NCBI GenBank assembly: GCA_951813085.1
Contig: OX638348.1
Span: forward strand, 372,001-436,000
Direction of reading: 5' to 3'
From: an uncultured Opitutaceae bacterium
GTDB taxonomy: Bacteria > Verrucomicrobiota > Verrucomicrobiia > Opitutales > Opitutaceae
Length of the DNA stretch: 64,000 nucleotides
In this document: in pieces, positions 37,165 to 45,974 of the stretch
Layout of the letters: every line of letters starts with the position of its first letter
Numbering within the stretch: position 1 is the stretch's first letter
The notes under the pieces: model-generated
Told to the model about the DNA's origin: nothing
Seen by the model: the letters and a program-made list of their open reading frames with translations, nothing else
Databases searched by the model: none
Made by a program: the position numbers and the translations under genes

Positions 37165-38697
37165 ATGGACGTAACTTCTTCATCGGTTTTGGCGCTACTG
37201 GCCGGGTTCGGAATTGCATTCGTTGCCAGCTGGATCGTTACAAAACACGCTCGCGTTCGAGCGAGCCATGATGCCGATTCTCTCCTTCAAATTGCCAAGC
37301 GAGAGGCGGATGTGACGGCTAAAGAGATGCGATCGAAGCTGGAGCTCGAGTTGGAGGAGCGAAGAAGCGAAATCGGCAGGGAAGCGAAACGCATGGAGAT
37401 GGAGATCGAAGTGAGGCTCAACGAGATCAAGTCCCATGAGGAAAGCCTGGCAGCTCTGGACCACGAGCTCCGACTTAGGGAGAAGAATATTGAGGACGAG
37501 CTGAAAGAGGCGCGGGAAAGCAGGCAAAGCCTCAAGGAAATGTCGAGCGACGTCCGCAGGACAATGGCGAATTTGGCCTCCATGGACGTAGAGGAGATTA
37601 AGACCGAGTTGAGGGCCCAGGTCGAAATCGAATGCAATGACGAGCTAGTACGCATGCGGAGAGATCTCCTTGAGCGATCTGAAGCGGATATCGCGCGAGA
37701 GGCGAAGCGTACGCTTTTGGCTGCTATGCAGCGAATTTCCAGTAAGCCGAATAGCGAGATCAGCGCTGTGATCGTACAATTGCCCAACGATGATATGAAA
37801 GGCCGTATCATTGGCCGAGAAGGGCGGAATATAAAGTGCTTCGAGACCGCTACGGGTACGACGCTGCTGATCGACGAATCCCCTCAGATGGTGCTTATTT
37901 CATCCTTCGACCCGGTTAGACGCGAGGTTGCTCGAACGGCCTTGGAGCGTCTGGTCAAGGACGGGAGGATACATCCTGCGACGATCGAGGAATTCGTTGG
38001 CGAGGCTCGGGTCGATGTGGATCAGATCGTGGAAAATGCAGGCGACGCTGCAATTAGCCAATTGAAGATATCCCGATTGCATCCAGAGATTATCACTGTC
38101 TTAGGGAAATTGAAATTTCGAACCTCCTATTCACAGAACGTCCTCGAGCATTCTGTGGAAGTCGGACAGCTTTGCTCGATAATCGCTTCAGAGCTTGGGC
38201 TAGACCCGAATGTCGCCAAGCGAGCGGGTTTGCTTCACGACATCGGCAAAGCGATCGATGGTGAGTACGAAGGTAGCCATGCGATGGTGGGCGCGGATTT
38301 CGTCAAGGCGCGCGAAGAGAACGACGTGGTCGTCAATGCAGTGGCCGCTCATCACGAAGAAGTGCCATCGGAGACGCTCTATGCGGGAATTGTGATTCTG
38401 GCTGATACGATTTCAGCTGTTCGTCCCGGCGCTCGGGCTGAATCGATCGCCGCTTATATCGACAGGCTCAAGTCCCTTGAAACGCTTGCCCTGTCATTCC
38501 CAGGAGTGAAATCTGCCTACGCGATTCAGGCGGGGAGAGAAGTTCGAGTTGTTGTGGATCCCTCTAGGATCAATGATCAAGAAGCGCAGGCGCTATCGAA
38601 AAGTATGCGTGAAAAGATCGAAGGGGAACTCGAGTATCCCAGCACGATTCGAATTACGATTATTCGTGAACAACGCTATACCGAGACCGCAACATAG
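37165..38697 (+). CDS. rny: Ribonuclease Y
   Basis: RNase Y is a membrane-anchored endoribonuclease that starts bulk mRNA decay. The order is complete: N-terminal membrane segment (SSVLALLAGFGIAFVASWIV), long coiled coil (~35-190), and a KH domain (DMKGRIIGREGRNIKCFETATGTTLLIDESP). The HD domain follows, with LEHSVEVGQL and RAGLLHDIGKAIDGEYEGSHAMVGADF, the metal-binding residues in HDIGK. The start at 37165 (MDVTSS) places the membrane anchor right at the N-terminus as usual; an upstream TTG at 37081 would add an atypical lead. At 510 residues the size is normal. Confidence 0.96.
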   Translation: MDVTSSSVLALLAGFGIAFVASWIVTKHARVRASHDADSLLQIAKREADVTAKEMRSKLELELEERRSEIGREAKRMEMEIEVRLNEIKSHEESLAALDHELRLREKNIEDELKEARESRQSLKEMSSDVRRTMANLASMDVEEIKTELRAQVEIECNDELVRMRRDLLERSEADIAREAKRTLLAAMQRISSKPNSEISAVIVQLPNDDMKGRIIGREGRNIKCFETATGTTLLIDESPQMVLISSFDPVRREVARTALERLVKDGRIHPATIEEFVGEARVDVDQIVENAGDAAISQLKISRLHPEIITVLGKLKFRTSYSQNVLEHSVEVGQLCSIIASELGLDPNVAKRAGLLHDIGKAIDGEYEGSHAMVGADFVKAREENDVVVNAVAAHHEEVPSETLYAGIVILADTISAVRPGARAESIAAYIDRLKSLETLALSFPGVKSAYAIQAGREVRVVVDPSRINDQEAQALSKSMREKIEGELEYPSTIRITIIREQRYTETAT

Positions 38698-38724
38698 GGA
38701 TTAATCGTTCAATTCGATGCGGCA

Positions 38725-39234
38725 TTATTCGTCGAGCGCTTTTTCGAGCCAGCAAACGTCGTAGAATTTGCCGAACTTGAAGCCGACTTCATTGTAAATT
38801 CCAATCTCACGAAATCCAAGTTTTCGGTGGAGCGCGATCGATCCGGCATTGGGTAAGGTGACACCGCCGTAGGCGCGATGGATGTCAGCCGATTTCAATC
38901 TCTCGAAGAGCGCTTCGTAGAGCGCAGTTCCCAGCCCTTGCCCATGGAAATCCTTGTCGATATAGATACTCGTCTCGACTGAGGATCCGTAGGCGGCCCG
39001 TTCCCTAAATCGACTGCTCGTCGCGTAGCCAACGACGACACTGTCTCTTTCGGCGACAAGAAGTTGATACTTGCCTGATCCACGGTATTTAGAAAACCAA
39101 GACGACTTTCGCTCTTCCACGGAATGCGGAGTCACGTCGAAACTGATTGGCGTGTGCAAGATATAGTAATTGTAGATGTCCGTTAGCCGCGGGAGGTCTT
39201 CTATTCGACCTTGTCGAATTTCCAGGCTGTTCAT
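38725..39234 (-). CDS. GNAT acetyltransferase, phosphinothricin/methionine-sulfoximine type
   Basis: A 169-residue N-acetyltransferase. IRQGRIEDLPRLTDIYNYYILHTPISFD is the recognisable start of the PAT/MnaT group, YIDKDFHGQGLGTALYEALFERL is the acetyl-CoA pyrophosphate loop (here HGQGLGTAL), and VTLPNAGSIALHRKLGFREIGIYNEVGFKFGKFYDVCWLEK is the typical end. Members acetylate methionine sulfoximine or phosphinothricin and related amino acids. The native substrate is not known. Confidence 0.92.
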   Translation of the reverse strand: MNSLEIRQGRIEDLPRLTDIYNYYILHTPISFDVTPHSVEERKSSWFSKYRGSGKYQLLVAERDSVVVGYATSSRFRERAAYGSSVETSIYIDKDFHGQGLGTALYEALFERLKSADIHRAYGGVTLPNAGSIALHRKLGFREIGIYNEVGFKFGKFYDVCWLEKALDE

Positions 39235-39280
39235 TAGTTCTCTCCGTTGGTTGCGAGCACCCGTAGACTCCAGGGCCTCT

Positions 39281-39721
39281 CTAGAGGGCGGCGCTTCCTA
39301 TGGCGGTTTTAAGCCGAGCGATTTGTTCGCTCAATGTGGCGTCGAGTTTCGTGGACATCGTCTTGTTCTGATCATGGCCTGCTCCATGTATCTTCGCAGC
39401 AATTATCTTTAGAGTGTCGATTATCGGCTTCGCTTCCGTTGGCGATTGGGATTCGAGCGATTCCAGCGCCTTAGTGAGAGCGATTTCGATATAGTGCATT
39501 TCTACATAGGCTTCGCTTTGGGTTGCTAGAGACATCTCGTTCGCTAGCAGATCCAAATGATCAAGGAGGGCAGCCACGTCCATGCTGCCGATGCTGATGG
39601 TTTCATAAGGCTTCGTTTCACGGTCGACATCGTGGATGTCCATCGATGACCCGCCGCAACCTAGAATGAGGACGAGGAATGGGAGAGAGTAGATGAGGGC
39701 GATCGCCTGCGCTTTTGTCAT
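39281..39721 (-). CDS. Small putative lipoprotein
   Basis: A 146-residue protein with a lipoprotein signal (SLPFLVLILGCGGSS; lipobox LILGC, mature Cys near residue 22). The mature part is helical, with a repeated acidic pattern (LLDHLDLLANEMSLATQSEAYVEMHYIEIALTKALESLES), suggesting a four-helix bundle. The family is unknown. It sits between the GNAT and HisN-like genes on the same strand. Confidence 0.7.
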   Translation of the reverse strand: MTKAQAIALIYSLPFLVLILGCGGSSMDIHDVDRETKPYETISIGSMDVAALLDHLDLLANEMSLATQSEAYVEMHYIEIALTKALESLESQSPTEAKPIIDTLKIIAAKIHGAGHDQNKTMSTKLDATLSEQIARLKTAIGSAAL

Positions 39722-39749
39722 GGGAGCGTATCCGTTAGTTAGCTTTGCG

Positions 39750-40514
39750 TTAGGAATTGAGAATGCGTACTACGTCTTCGTGAATATTCGCGCTGGCGGC
39801 GATGATTGAATCTCCAAGCGCGGGATTCGAGCCGTGCCAATCGGTAATAATGGCTCCTGATCCTCTGACAATTGGGACGAGGGCCATGATGTCCCAAGGG
39901 TTCATTTTGGGATCGACCATGATTTCAGCGTTTCCTGAGGCGACCAAGTAGTAGCCGTAGCAATCGCCCCAAGTGCGTGTGAATCGCGTGCGTTCCTCTA
40001 AGGAGTTAAACGCATCGGCTCGATTGGTCTTTGTGAATGAGGCGCGATCGGTCGTTAAGAGTATCGATTCTTCGATTGGCTTTCCGCGTGACGCGACTGC
40101 GGGAGACCCATTGATCGCAGTAGCCTGACTGTCGCTGCTGATCCGTTTTCCAAGCGCGGGGAAATTGATGCAGCCAAATACGGGATCTCCTTCTACAAGG
40201 AGAGCGATCATCGTTCCAAAGAGAGGGCAACCGGCTGTAAAGCTCTTGGTCCCATCGATCGGATCGATCACCCATTGGAAGGCCGCGCTCGCGTTGATGT
40301 CGTCATATTCCTCGCCTTTGATTCCGTGATCTGGATAAAGCGTCTCAATCGCTTCGCGAATGATCCGTTCCGCTTCCTTGTCCGCGACCGTTACGGGCGT
40401 GTCGTCGCTTTTGGTTTCAATCGCTAAGTCAGGGCTCTCGTAGTGCGACAAGATCGTCTTTTGCGTTTCGGCGCACAACTTTCGCGTGAACTCGTCAAAT
40501 TCGTCAAATTGCAT
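39750..40514 (-). CDS. hisN: Inositol-monophosphatase-family enzyme, likely histidinol-phosphatase
   Basis: A 254-residue metal-dependent phosphatase. GIKGEEYDD, WVIDPIDGTKSFTAGCPLFGTMIALL (the DPIDGT metal site) and the C-terminal NPWDIMALVPIVRGSGAIITDWHG are the inositol-monophosphatase-family motifs. WGDCYGYYLVASGNAEIMVDP fits the HisN subgroup, which removes phosphate from histidinol phosphate in histidine synthesis. Other members act on inositol phosphate, fructose-1,6-bisphosphate or PAP, and no other his genes are nearby, so the specific symbol is likely but not certain. Confidence 0.85.
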   Translation of the reverse strand: MQFDEFDEFTRKLCAETQKTILSHYESPDLAIETKSDDTPVTVADKEAERIIREAIETLYPDHGIKGEEYDDINASAAFQWVIDPIDGTKSFTAGCPLFGTMIALLVEGDPVFGCINFPALGKRISSDSQATAINGSPAVASRGKPIEESILLTTDRASFTKTNRADAFNSLEERTRFTRTWGDCYGYYLVASGNAEIMVDPKMNPWDIMALVPIVRGSGAIITDWHGSNPALGDSIIAASANIHEDVVRILNS

Positions 40515-40575
40515 GGTTAAGGAAATCTTAGATTGCGCGGAAGGAATCTTAGGTTAAAGCTTTTAACCGGAAAAG

Positions 40576-41247
40576 ATGGAACTCTATTGGGAAGAGGTGC
40601 CGATCCATGTGATCGATTTCGAAGGCGGGCCACAGTGTGGAATCGTCGAGTTCGGCGTGGTCACGATCAAGGGGTACTCCATCGAATCCATGGCGACGCG
40701 ACTCTGTCGCCCAAAAGCTCGAATCCCGAAGAACGAGCAAGCGGTGCATGGGATTTCCTCGTCTGAGGTGGATGCAGCTCTTCCGTTTCAGGAGGAATGG
40801 GACCGGTTCGCGCGCTTACGCGAAACGGGGCCGCTTTCAGCTCATTTCGCTTCGGCCGAAAACACTATGCTGAAGTCGGTTTTTTCTTATCCCCGCTCCT
40901 CGCCATCTTGGTTAGACGACGGAAAAGAGATTGTCAATTGGGGGCCTTGGCTTGATACGGGAGTGTTGTATCGAGAATTAGGTGACAATAAAAGCTCGCT
41001 TAAATTGGAAGACTTAATACAGCGATATGACTTGCAGGGAGATCTGGACGCTCTGGGTCGAACGCGTTGCCCGAAAGGGCGGCAAGGTTATCATTGCGCC
41101 CTGTATGATACGATTGCTTCAGCGTTGCTCCTGACATTCTATTGCCGTGAATTTTGCGATGAGCGCATGTTGGTCGGTCAATTAATTGCCCTCAGTCAAG
41201 GTAGCGCGGTGAAGCGGCAAAAGGTTGAGCAACGAGAGTTGTTCTAG
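40576..41247 (+). CDS. DnaQ-like 3'-5' exonuclease
   Basis: A 223-residue protein with the DEDDh exonuclease core. HVIDFEGGPQCG supplies the first Asp14-Glu16 pair, VHGISSSEV is the conserved Exo I follow-on, LSAHFASAENTMLKSVF is Exo II-like, and RQGYHCALYDTIASALLL is Exo III with His and Asp spaced as in DEDDh enzymes. It probably removes 3' nucleotides from DNA or RNA. The tail is short and basic. It lacks the polymerase-associated domains of the replicative epsilon subunit. Confidence 0.88.
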   Translation: MELYWEEVPIHVIDFEGGPQCGIVEFGVVTIKGYSIESMATRLCRPKARIPKNEQAVHGISSSEVDAALPFQEEWDRFARLRETGPLSAHFASAENTMLKSVFSYPRSSPSWLDDGKEIVNWGPWLDTGVLYRELGDNKSSLKLEDLIQRYDLQGDLDALGRTRCPKGRQGYHCALYDTIASALLLTFYCREFCDERMLVGQLIALSQGSAVKRQKVEQRELF

Positions 41248-41267
41248 CAAGTTGCCTAAACTTCGAG

Positions 41268-42141
41268 ATGAGCGAGCTTGAGTGTGTTATCGATGCGAAG
41301 TCGATTTTGGGAGAAGGGGTTTTTTGGAATGAACGGGATGATTGTATCTATTGGGTGGATATAGATGAATGTCGCATTCATCGGTACAGTACTATATCCG
41401 GCGAAAACGTTTCGCGCGATCTCGCGCAAGAAAATCGGAACAATCGCGCCGACTGTTTCAGGCAGCTTCGTGATTGGATTGGAGGATGGGGTCTATGGAT
41501 ATGACTTCGATTCGAATGCTTCGGACAAGTGGTGCGACCCGATGCAGGGATGCTCGGAGAATCGCTTTAATGACGGGAAAGCAGGACCTGATGGGCGATT
41601 TTATATTGGAAGCATGGGACCGGATAGGTTGCGGGGTTTGTATCGCGTCGACGAGGATAGGTCCTGGACCCGGATTGAAACGGATATCACCTGCTCAAAT
41701 GGACTGGTTTGGAGCTTAGACCATCGAACGTTTTACTATATCGATTCTCCTACTCGCCAGATTGTAGCCTATGATTTCGATTGCGAGTCTGGTTCAATCA
41801 GCGGACGCCGCATAGTCGTAGAATGCGTCCCATCGCACGGATTTCCAGATGGAATGACGATTGATTCTGATGGTATGCTCTGGGTCGCCCATTGGCAGGG
41901 TTTTTGCGTACGACGTTGGAATCCAGATACTGGCGAAGAAATTGATAGGATTGAATTGCCTGTTGAGCGAGTCACTTCCTGCGCTTTCGGAGGTTCTGAC
42001 TTGCGCGATCTATACATCACAACGGCTAGCGTAGAAATGTCGCTGCAAGATTGGGAAAGCTATCCCCAATCTGGCGGTCTCTTTCGGAAGCGGCTCGAAA
42101 TATCTGGGGTCCCAAGCTATCGGTACAATAATCAAACCTAA
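41268..42141 (+). pseudogene. SMP-30/gluconolactonase-family gene, single frameshift
   Basis: The beta-propeller lactonase family is recognised in two frames. Frame one (41268 to about 41430) reads SILGEGVFWNERDDCIYWVDI, then IHRYSTISGENVSRDLAQ. The continuation (IGTIAPTVSGSFVIGLEDGVY onward to 42141) is shifted by +1. The break is in the GAAAATC run at about 41430-41434; removing one A restores DLAQEIGTIAPTVSG. The downstream part is fully conserved: CSENRFNDGKAGPDGRFYIGSM with metal and substrate Asn/Asp, NGLVWSLDHRTFYYIDSPT and FPDGMTIDSDGMLWVAHWQG. Either a recent pseudogene or a homopolymer error. Confidence 0.8.
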
Positions 42142-42147
42142 GAGAGG

Positions 42148-44112
42148 CTATTTGCTAGCGATCTGCTCCAGCTCTTTTTCCTTTTCTCCGATCTGATCGG
42201 AAAGGCGGCTCCATTTCTCATATGCGTTCTCTAGCGAAATGCGATCGCGTTCATGAGTTGCGATCGCGTCTTTAGCCTCGCTGGTTTTGAAAAACTCGGG
42301 ATCCAGCATTTTCGCTTCGAGAATCGACTGGCTTTCCTCTAAAGCGGCGATTCGGGCTTCCAGTTCCCCAGCTTTCTTTTTCAAAGGGCTCAGCTCCGAG
42401 ACGAGAGCAGCTCGTTTCTGACGTCGCTCTTTCGGCGAGAGACTGTTCTTGCTCGATTTTGAGCGTGATTTCTCGCTGATCTGAGAGGTTTCTTCCCCAT
42501 GAGTATTTTGTTGCTCAATATGTCTTATATAGCCGGATACATTCCCGGGGAAAAGCGATAGGCCATCTTTGCGTATTTCCAGAGTTTTCGTTACAATACT
42601 ATCCACGAACGCTCGATTGTGAGAAACGATGAGGAAGGCCCCTTCAAAGTTGCTGAGCGCTCGTTGCAGCGCGTCTTGAGAGCGCATATCTAGATGATTT
42701 GTGGGCTCATCCAATATTAGGAAATTGGCTCGTTGGGTTAGGATCTTTGCAAGCGCGAGTCGATTTCTTTCGCCACCGGATAGGACCTTGGTCTTTTTGA
42801 ATACATCGTCTCCTTGAAAGAGAAAGGCTCCAAGCGCGGTACGCAACTCGGTCGTAGTTTGCCCTGTGTCAGATAATTCCAAAGTCTCTAGAACGCTGTG
42901 GCTGGGATCTAGTTCCTCTGCTTGATGCTGGGCGAAATAGGAAATCACAGTGTTGTGTCCCACCTTTCGATTCCCGCTTTGGAACGGCTCGACCTCAGCC
43001 ATGACGCGGGCTAGGGTTGACTTGCCCGCACCATTGACGCCGACCACAGCGATCCTATCGCCTCGTTCAATGCGAATGGTAGCGTTTTCGATCACTTTCA
43101 GATCCCCGTAGGACTTGCACAGATTCTCAAGCTCCATGATTGTTTGCCCGCTTCGAGGAGCCGGGGGAAATGAAAAGGCGATAGAGTTCTCGTCGCTCTC
43201 GATTTCGATTCGCTCTACCTTGTCGAGCGCTTTGATGCGGCTTTGAACCTGACTCGCCTTGGAGGCCTTGTAGCGGAACTTATCGATGAACCGTTCAGTA
43301 CGTTCAATTTCCTTTTGCTGATTCTTGAACGAGCGGAGGCGCTGTTCTTTTCGAATCTTGCTTTGCGTCTTGAAATAGGAGTAGCCCCCTTGATAGACAT
43401 TAAGGTTGCCTTGGGCGAGCTCGAAGGTTTGCGAGCAAAGCTCGTCCAGGAATGCGCGATCGTGCGAGACCATGAGGATAGCGCCCTGGTATCGCTTGAG
43501 ATAGTTTTCGAGCCAGCGTTGCGAAACGATATCCAGATGGTTGGTTGGTTCATCCAGAAGGAGAAGGGAAGGGGAAGCGAGCAAAAGCTTCGCTAGGGCG
43601 ATGCGCATTTGCCAACCTCCACTGAATTCGCTTGTTTGGCGATCCATATCGACTTGCTCGAATCCTAGTCCGTGTAGGACAGACTCGATTCGAGAGGGCA
43701 GCTTGTCAGCGTCGTAATTTTCGAGTTCACGCTCCCAAGCTCCAATGAGCTCTAGGGTTTCATTGTAGTCGTTCGATGCAGTATCCATCGACTGGATTCG
43801 ATTGCTGGCTGCCTCGATTTTCGCGTTTAGAGAAATTACATCCTCGAATGCGCTTTCGGCTTCGCGATAAAGCGTTTTGCCAGCGGCGACGATTCCATCC
43901 TGAGGCAAGTATCCGATCGTAACATACTTGGCTTTGTCGATGGAGCCACCATCCAGTTCCTCCTGGTCGGCGAGAATCTTGAGCAAAGTCGTTTTTCCAG
44001 CCCCGTTCGAACCGACAAGGCCGATTCTGTCTTTCGTTCCGATACTCGCAGTTTCATCACGGAAAATGTATCGCTCGCCATATTGGAGAGTGAGATTTCG
44101 CAATTGGATCAT
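42148..44112 (-). CDS. ABC-F ATPase, YheS/EttA-like with charged C-terminal coiled coil
   Basis: A 654-residue tandem-ATPase ABC-F protein that likely acts on the ribosome. Domain 1: LVGSNGAGKTTLLKIL, SEFSGGWQMRIALAKLLL, LLLDEPTNHLD. The linker between domains is Arg/Lys-rich (KEIERTERFIDKFRYKASKASQVQSRIKAL), which contacts tRNA or rRNA in this family. Domain 2: VVGVNGAGKSTLARVM, VLSGGERNRLALAKIL, LILDEPTNHLD. The C-terminal ~110 residues are coiled coil. I use the start MIQLRNLTLQYG at 44112 because it overlaps the sufU stop as ATGA. A longer in-frame start would invade sufU by 36 more bases. Confidence 0.93.
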   Translation of the reverse strand: MIQLRNLTLQYGERYIFRDETASIGTKDRIGLVGSNGAGKTTLLKILADQEELDGGSIDKAKYVTIGYLPQDGIVAAGKTLYREAESAFEDVISLNAKIEAASNRIQSMDTASNDYNETLELIGAWERELENYDADKLPSRIESVLHGLGFEQVDMDRQTSEFSGGWQMRIALAKLLLASPSLLLLDEPTNHLDIVSQRWLENYLKRYQGAILMVSHDRAFLDELCSQTFELAQGNLNVYQGGYSYFKTQSKIRKEQRLRSFKNQQKEIERTERFIDKFRYKASKASQVQSRIKALDKVERIEIESDENSIAFSFPPAPRSGQTIMELENLCKSYGDLKVIENATIRIERGDRIAVVGVNGAGKSTLARVMAEVEPFQSGNRKVGHNTVISYFAQHQAEELDPSHSVLETLELSDTGQTTTELRTALGAFLFQGDDVFKKTKVLSGGERNRLALAKILTQRANFLILDEPTNHLDMRSQDALQRALSNFEGAFLIVSHNRAFVDSIVTKTLEIRKDGLSLFPGNVSGYIRHIEQQNTHGEETSQISEKSRSKSSKNSLSPKERRQKRAALVSELSPLKKKAGELEARIAALEESQSILEAKMLDPEFFKTSEAKDAIATHERDRISLENAYEKWSRLSDQIGEKEKELEQIASK

Positions 44113-44543
44113 TGCTTGTTGGAGATCGCTTCTCGAAGCGCTTCCCACGGCAGTGTTGCGCAGCGAATACGGCTAGGGAAGGATTTCACGCCTTCCAGCG
44201 CGTGGAGCTCGTCATTCTCTAGCAAGGGCAACGGCGTGTTCGCTTGGTTAAAAGCTTCTGCTAACGTTGCGGCAAATGCGTCGCTTTCGCCCAACGTCAT
44301 ACCCTCGACTCGAAATGTCAGCATTGAAGCGGATGCCATACAGATCGAGCAGCATTGGGCTTCGAAACGCGCTGATTCTATGCGGTCGCCTCGAGTTGCA
44401 ATGTAAAGTGTGATTTGGTCGCCGCAAAGCGGATTCTTGAGACACGCGGAATGGTCAGGATCCTCGATCTCGCCGCGATTGCGCGGATCGCGACTATGCT
44501 TGAGCAACGTGTCGCGATAGAGAGCCTTAAGATCCGAGTTCAT
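44109..44543 (-). CDS. sufU: SufU-type iron-sulfur scaffold / sulfur-transfer protein
   Basis: A 144-residue SufU protein. The metal ligands are Cys40 (NPLCGDQ), Cys65 (QCCSICMASASM) and Cys128 (IRCATLPWEAL), matching the zinc-binding cysteines of SufU, which accepts sulfur from SufS. An extra Cys64 and Cys68 flank the second ligand. The gene follows sufS by six bases and overlaps the ABC-F start. SufBCD are not in the window. Confidence 0.94.
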   Translation of the reverse strand: MNSDLKALYRDTLLKHSRDPRNRGEIEDPDHSACLKNPLCGDQITLYIATRGDRIESARFEAQCCSICMASASMLTFRVEGMTLGESDAFAATLAEAFNQANTPLPLLENDELHALEGVKSFPSRIRCATLPWEALREAISNKQ

Positions 44544-44549
44544 CCGTCC

Positions 44550-45797
44550 CTAACCGAATAGCTGATTCACTTTTGCGAGTCCTGCTACCAGCGCGTCTAT
44601 ATCCTCGGGCGTATTGTACAAAGCGATCGATGCCCGGGCGGTAGCAGATATGCCGAAACGACCCATCAGAGGTTCGCAGCAGTGATGGCCCGAGCGAATT
44701 GCAATGCCTTCCGTATCGAGTATCGTGCCGATATCGTGCGCGTGGGCGGACTCCATTACGAAAGATACGGCTCCGGATCGATTTGTAGGCTCACCGATTA
44801 AACGGACCCCTGGGGCGGCTTTGAGCCTATCAGCGGCGTATGTGATCAATTGCGACTCGTATTCGTGAATGACGTCGCGTCCGATCGCCTCGATGTAGTC
44901 AATGGCGGCGGCGAGACCGATTCCTCCCGCGATGTGCGGTGTGCCTGCTTCGAATCGGGACGGAGGTTTCTTGAAAGTCGTTTTGTCGAAGGTAACATGC
45001 GCGATCATATCGCCCCCTCCTTGGTACGGTCGCATTTGGTCGAGGCGCGAACGTTTTCCGTAGAGAGCGCCGATGCCAGTTGGCATGAACATTTTGTGTC
45101 CGGAGAAGACAAGGAAATCGCAGTCCAGCGCCTGGAGATTGACGGTCATGTGCTGGACCGATTGAGCGGCATCAATTAGAATAGGGATATCTTTTGCTTT
45201 TGCGGCTTCGATAATGACCTCGATCGGGTTTACCGTACCGATCGCGTTCGAAACGTGCACAAGACCCGCCAGCTTGGTCCGGGGACCCATCAGGGAAAGG
45301 TAGGCGTCAACGTCAAGATCGCCATTGTCGAAAATCGGCGCGACTTTCAGCTGCGCTCCGGTCCGTTCGCAAAGAAGTTGCCAAGGTACGATGTTGGCGT
45401 GGTGTTCGAGGCAGGAAATGAGAATTTCGTCTCCAGGTTGCAATATCGGCTCGAGAAAGGAGTGAGCGACGAGATTGATCGATTCGGTCGCCCCTCGGGT
45501 GAAAACGATTTCGGACTCGTCGTTTGCGTTCAAGTAGCGGGCAAGCTTGCCTCGCGCTGCTTCGTAGGCCGCTGTCGCTTCCGTGCTCAGGAGATGTACG
45601 CCTCGGTGGATATTAGCGTTCTCGTGAGAATAGTAGTGCGATATGGCGTCGATTACTGGCTGCGGCTTCTGAGTAGACGCTGCGTTGTCCAGATATACGA
45701 TGGGCTTGCCGTTGACCGTCCGTTTCAAGATAGGAAACGCGTCGCGAGCTTTTTTTAGGCTTTCGGGAACTTGTGGTGGTGAATGCGGTTCGCTCAT
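44550..45797 (-). CDS. sufS: Cysteine desulfurase, SufS type
   Basis: The enzyme takes sulfur from cysteine for Fe-S cluster assembly using PLP. YLDNAASTQKPQPVIDAI, NIHRGVHLLSTEATAAYE, SCLEHHANIVPW, IDAAQSVQHM and FSGHKMFMPTGIGALYG (PLP Lys235) are all typical. The sulfur-accepting Cys373 lies in RSGHHCCEPLM, adjacent to another cysteine. At 415 residues it is a group II (SufS) enzyme. It leads the operon sufS-sufU-ABC-F. Confidence 0.96.
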   Translation of the reverse strand: MSEPHSPPQVPESLKKARDAFPILKRTVNGKPIVYLDNAASTQKPQPVIDAISHYYSHENANIHRGVHLLSTEATAAYEAARGKLARYLNANDESEIVFTRGATESINLVAHSFLEPILQPGDEILISCLEHHANIVPWQLLCERTGAQLKVAPIFDNGDLDVDAYLSLMGPRTKLAGLVHVSNAIGTVNPIEVIIEAAKAKDIPILIDAAQSVQHMTVNLQALDCDFLVFSGHKMFMPTGIGALYGKRSRLDQMRPYQGGGDMIAHVTFDKTTFKKPPSRFEAGTPHIAGGIGLAAAIDYIEAIGRDVIHEYESQLITYAADRLKAAPGVRLIGEPTNRSGAVSFVMESAHAHDIGTILDTEGIAIRSGHHCCEPLMGRFGISATARASIALYNTPEDIDALVAGLAKVNQLFG

Positions 45798-45974
45798 CGG
45801 ATTGCGTGGGTAGCAATAGAGGTGAAAGCAAAGCGATGGTCTGTGTCGATTTAATTTGGCGTCATGTCGGTGCCGTTCCGAACCTCTCGGCTTCTGGGAT
45901 TGAGGCCATTCTTAGGCTTGAGTTTATCGAAGGCTGAGCTTGCTTAAGCGGATATCGGTAATCATATACCCGAA

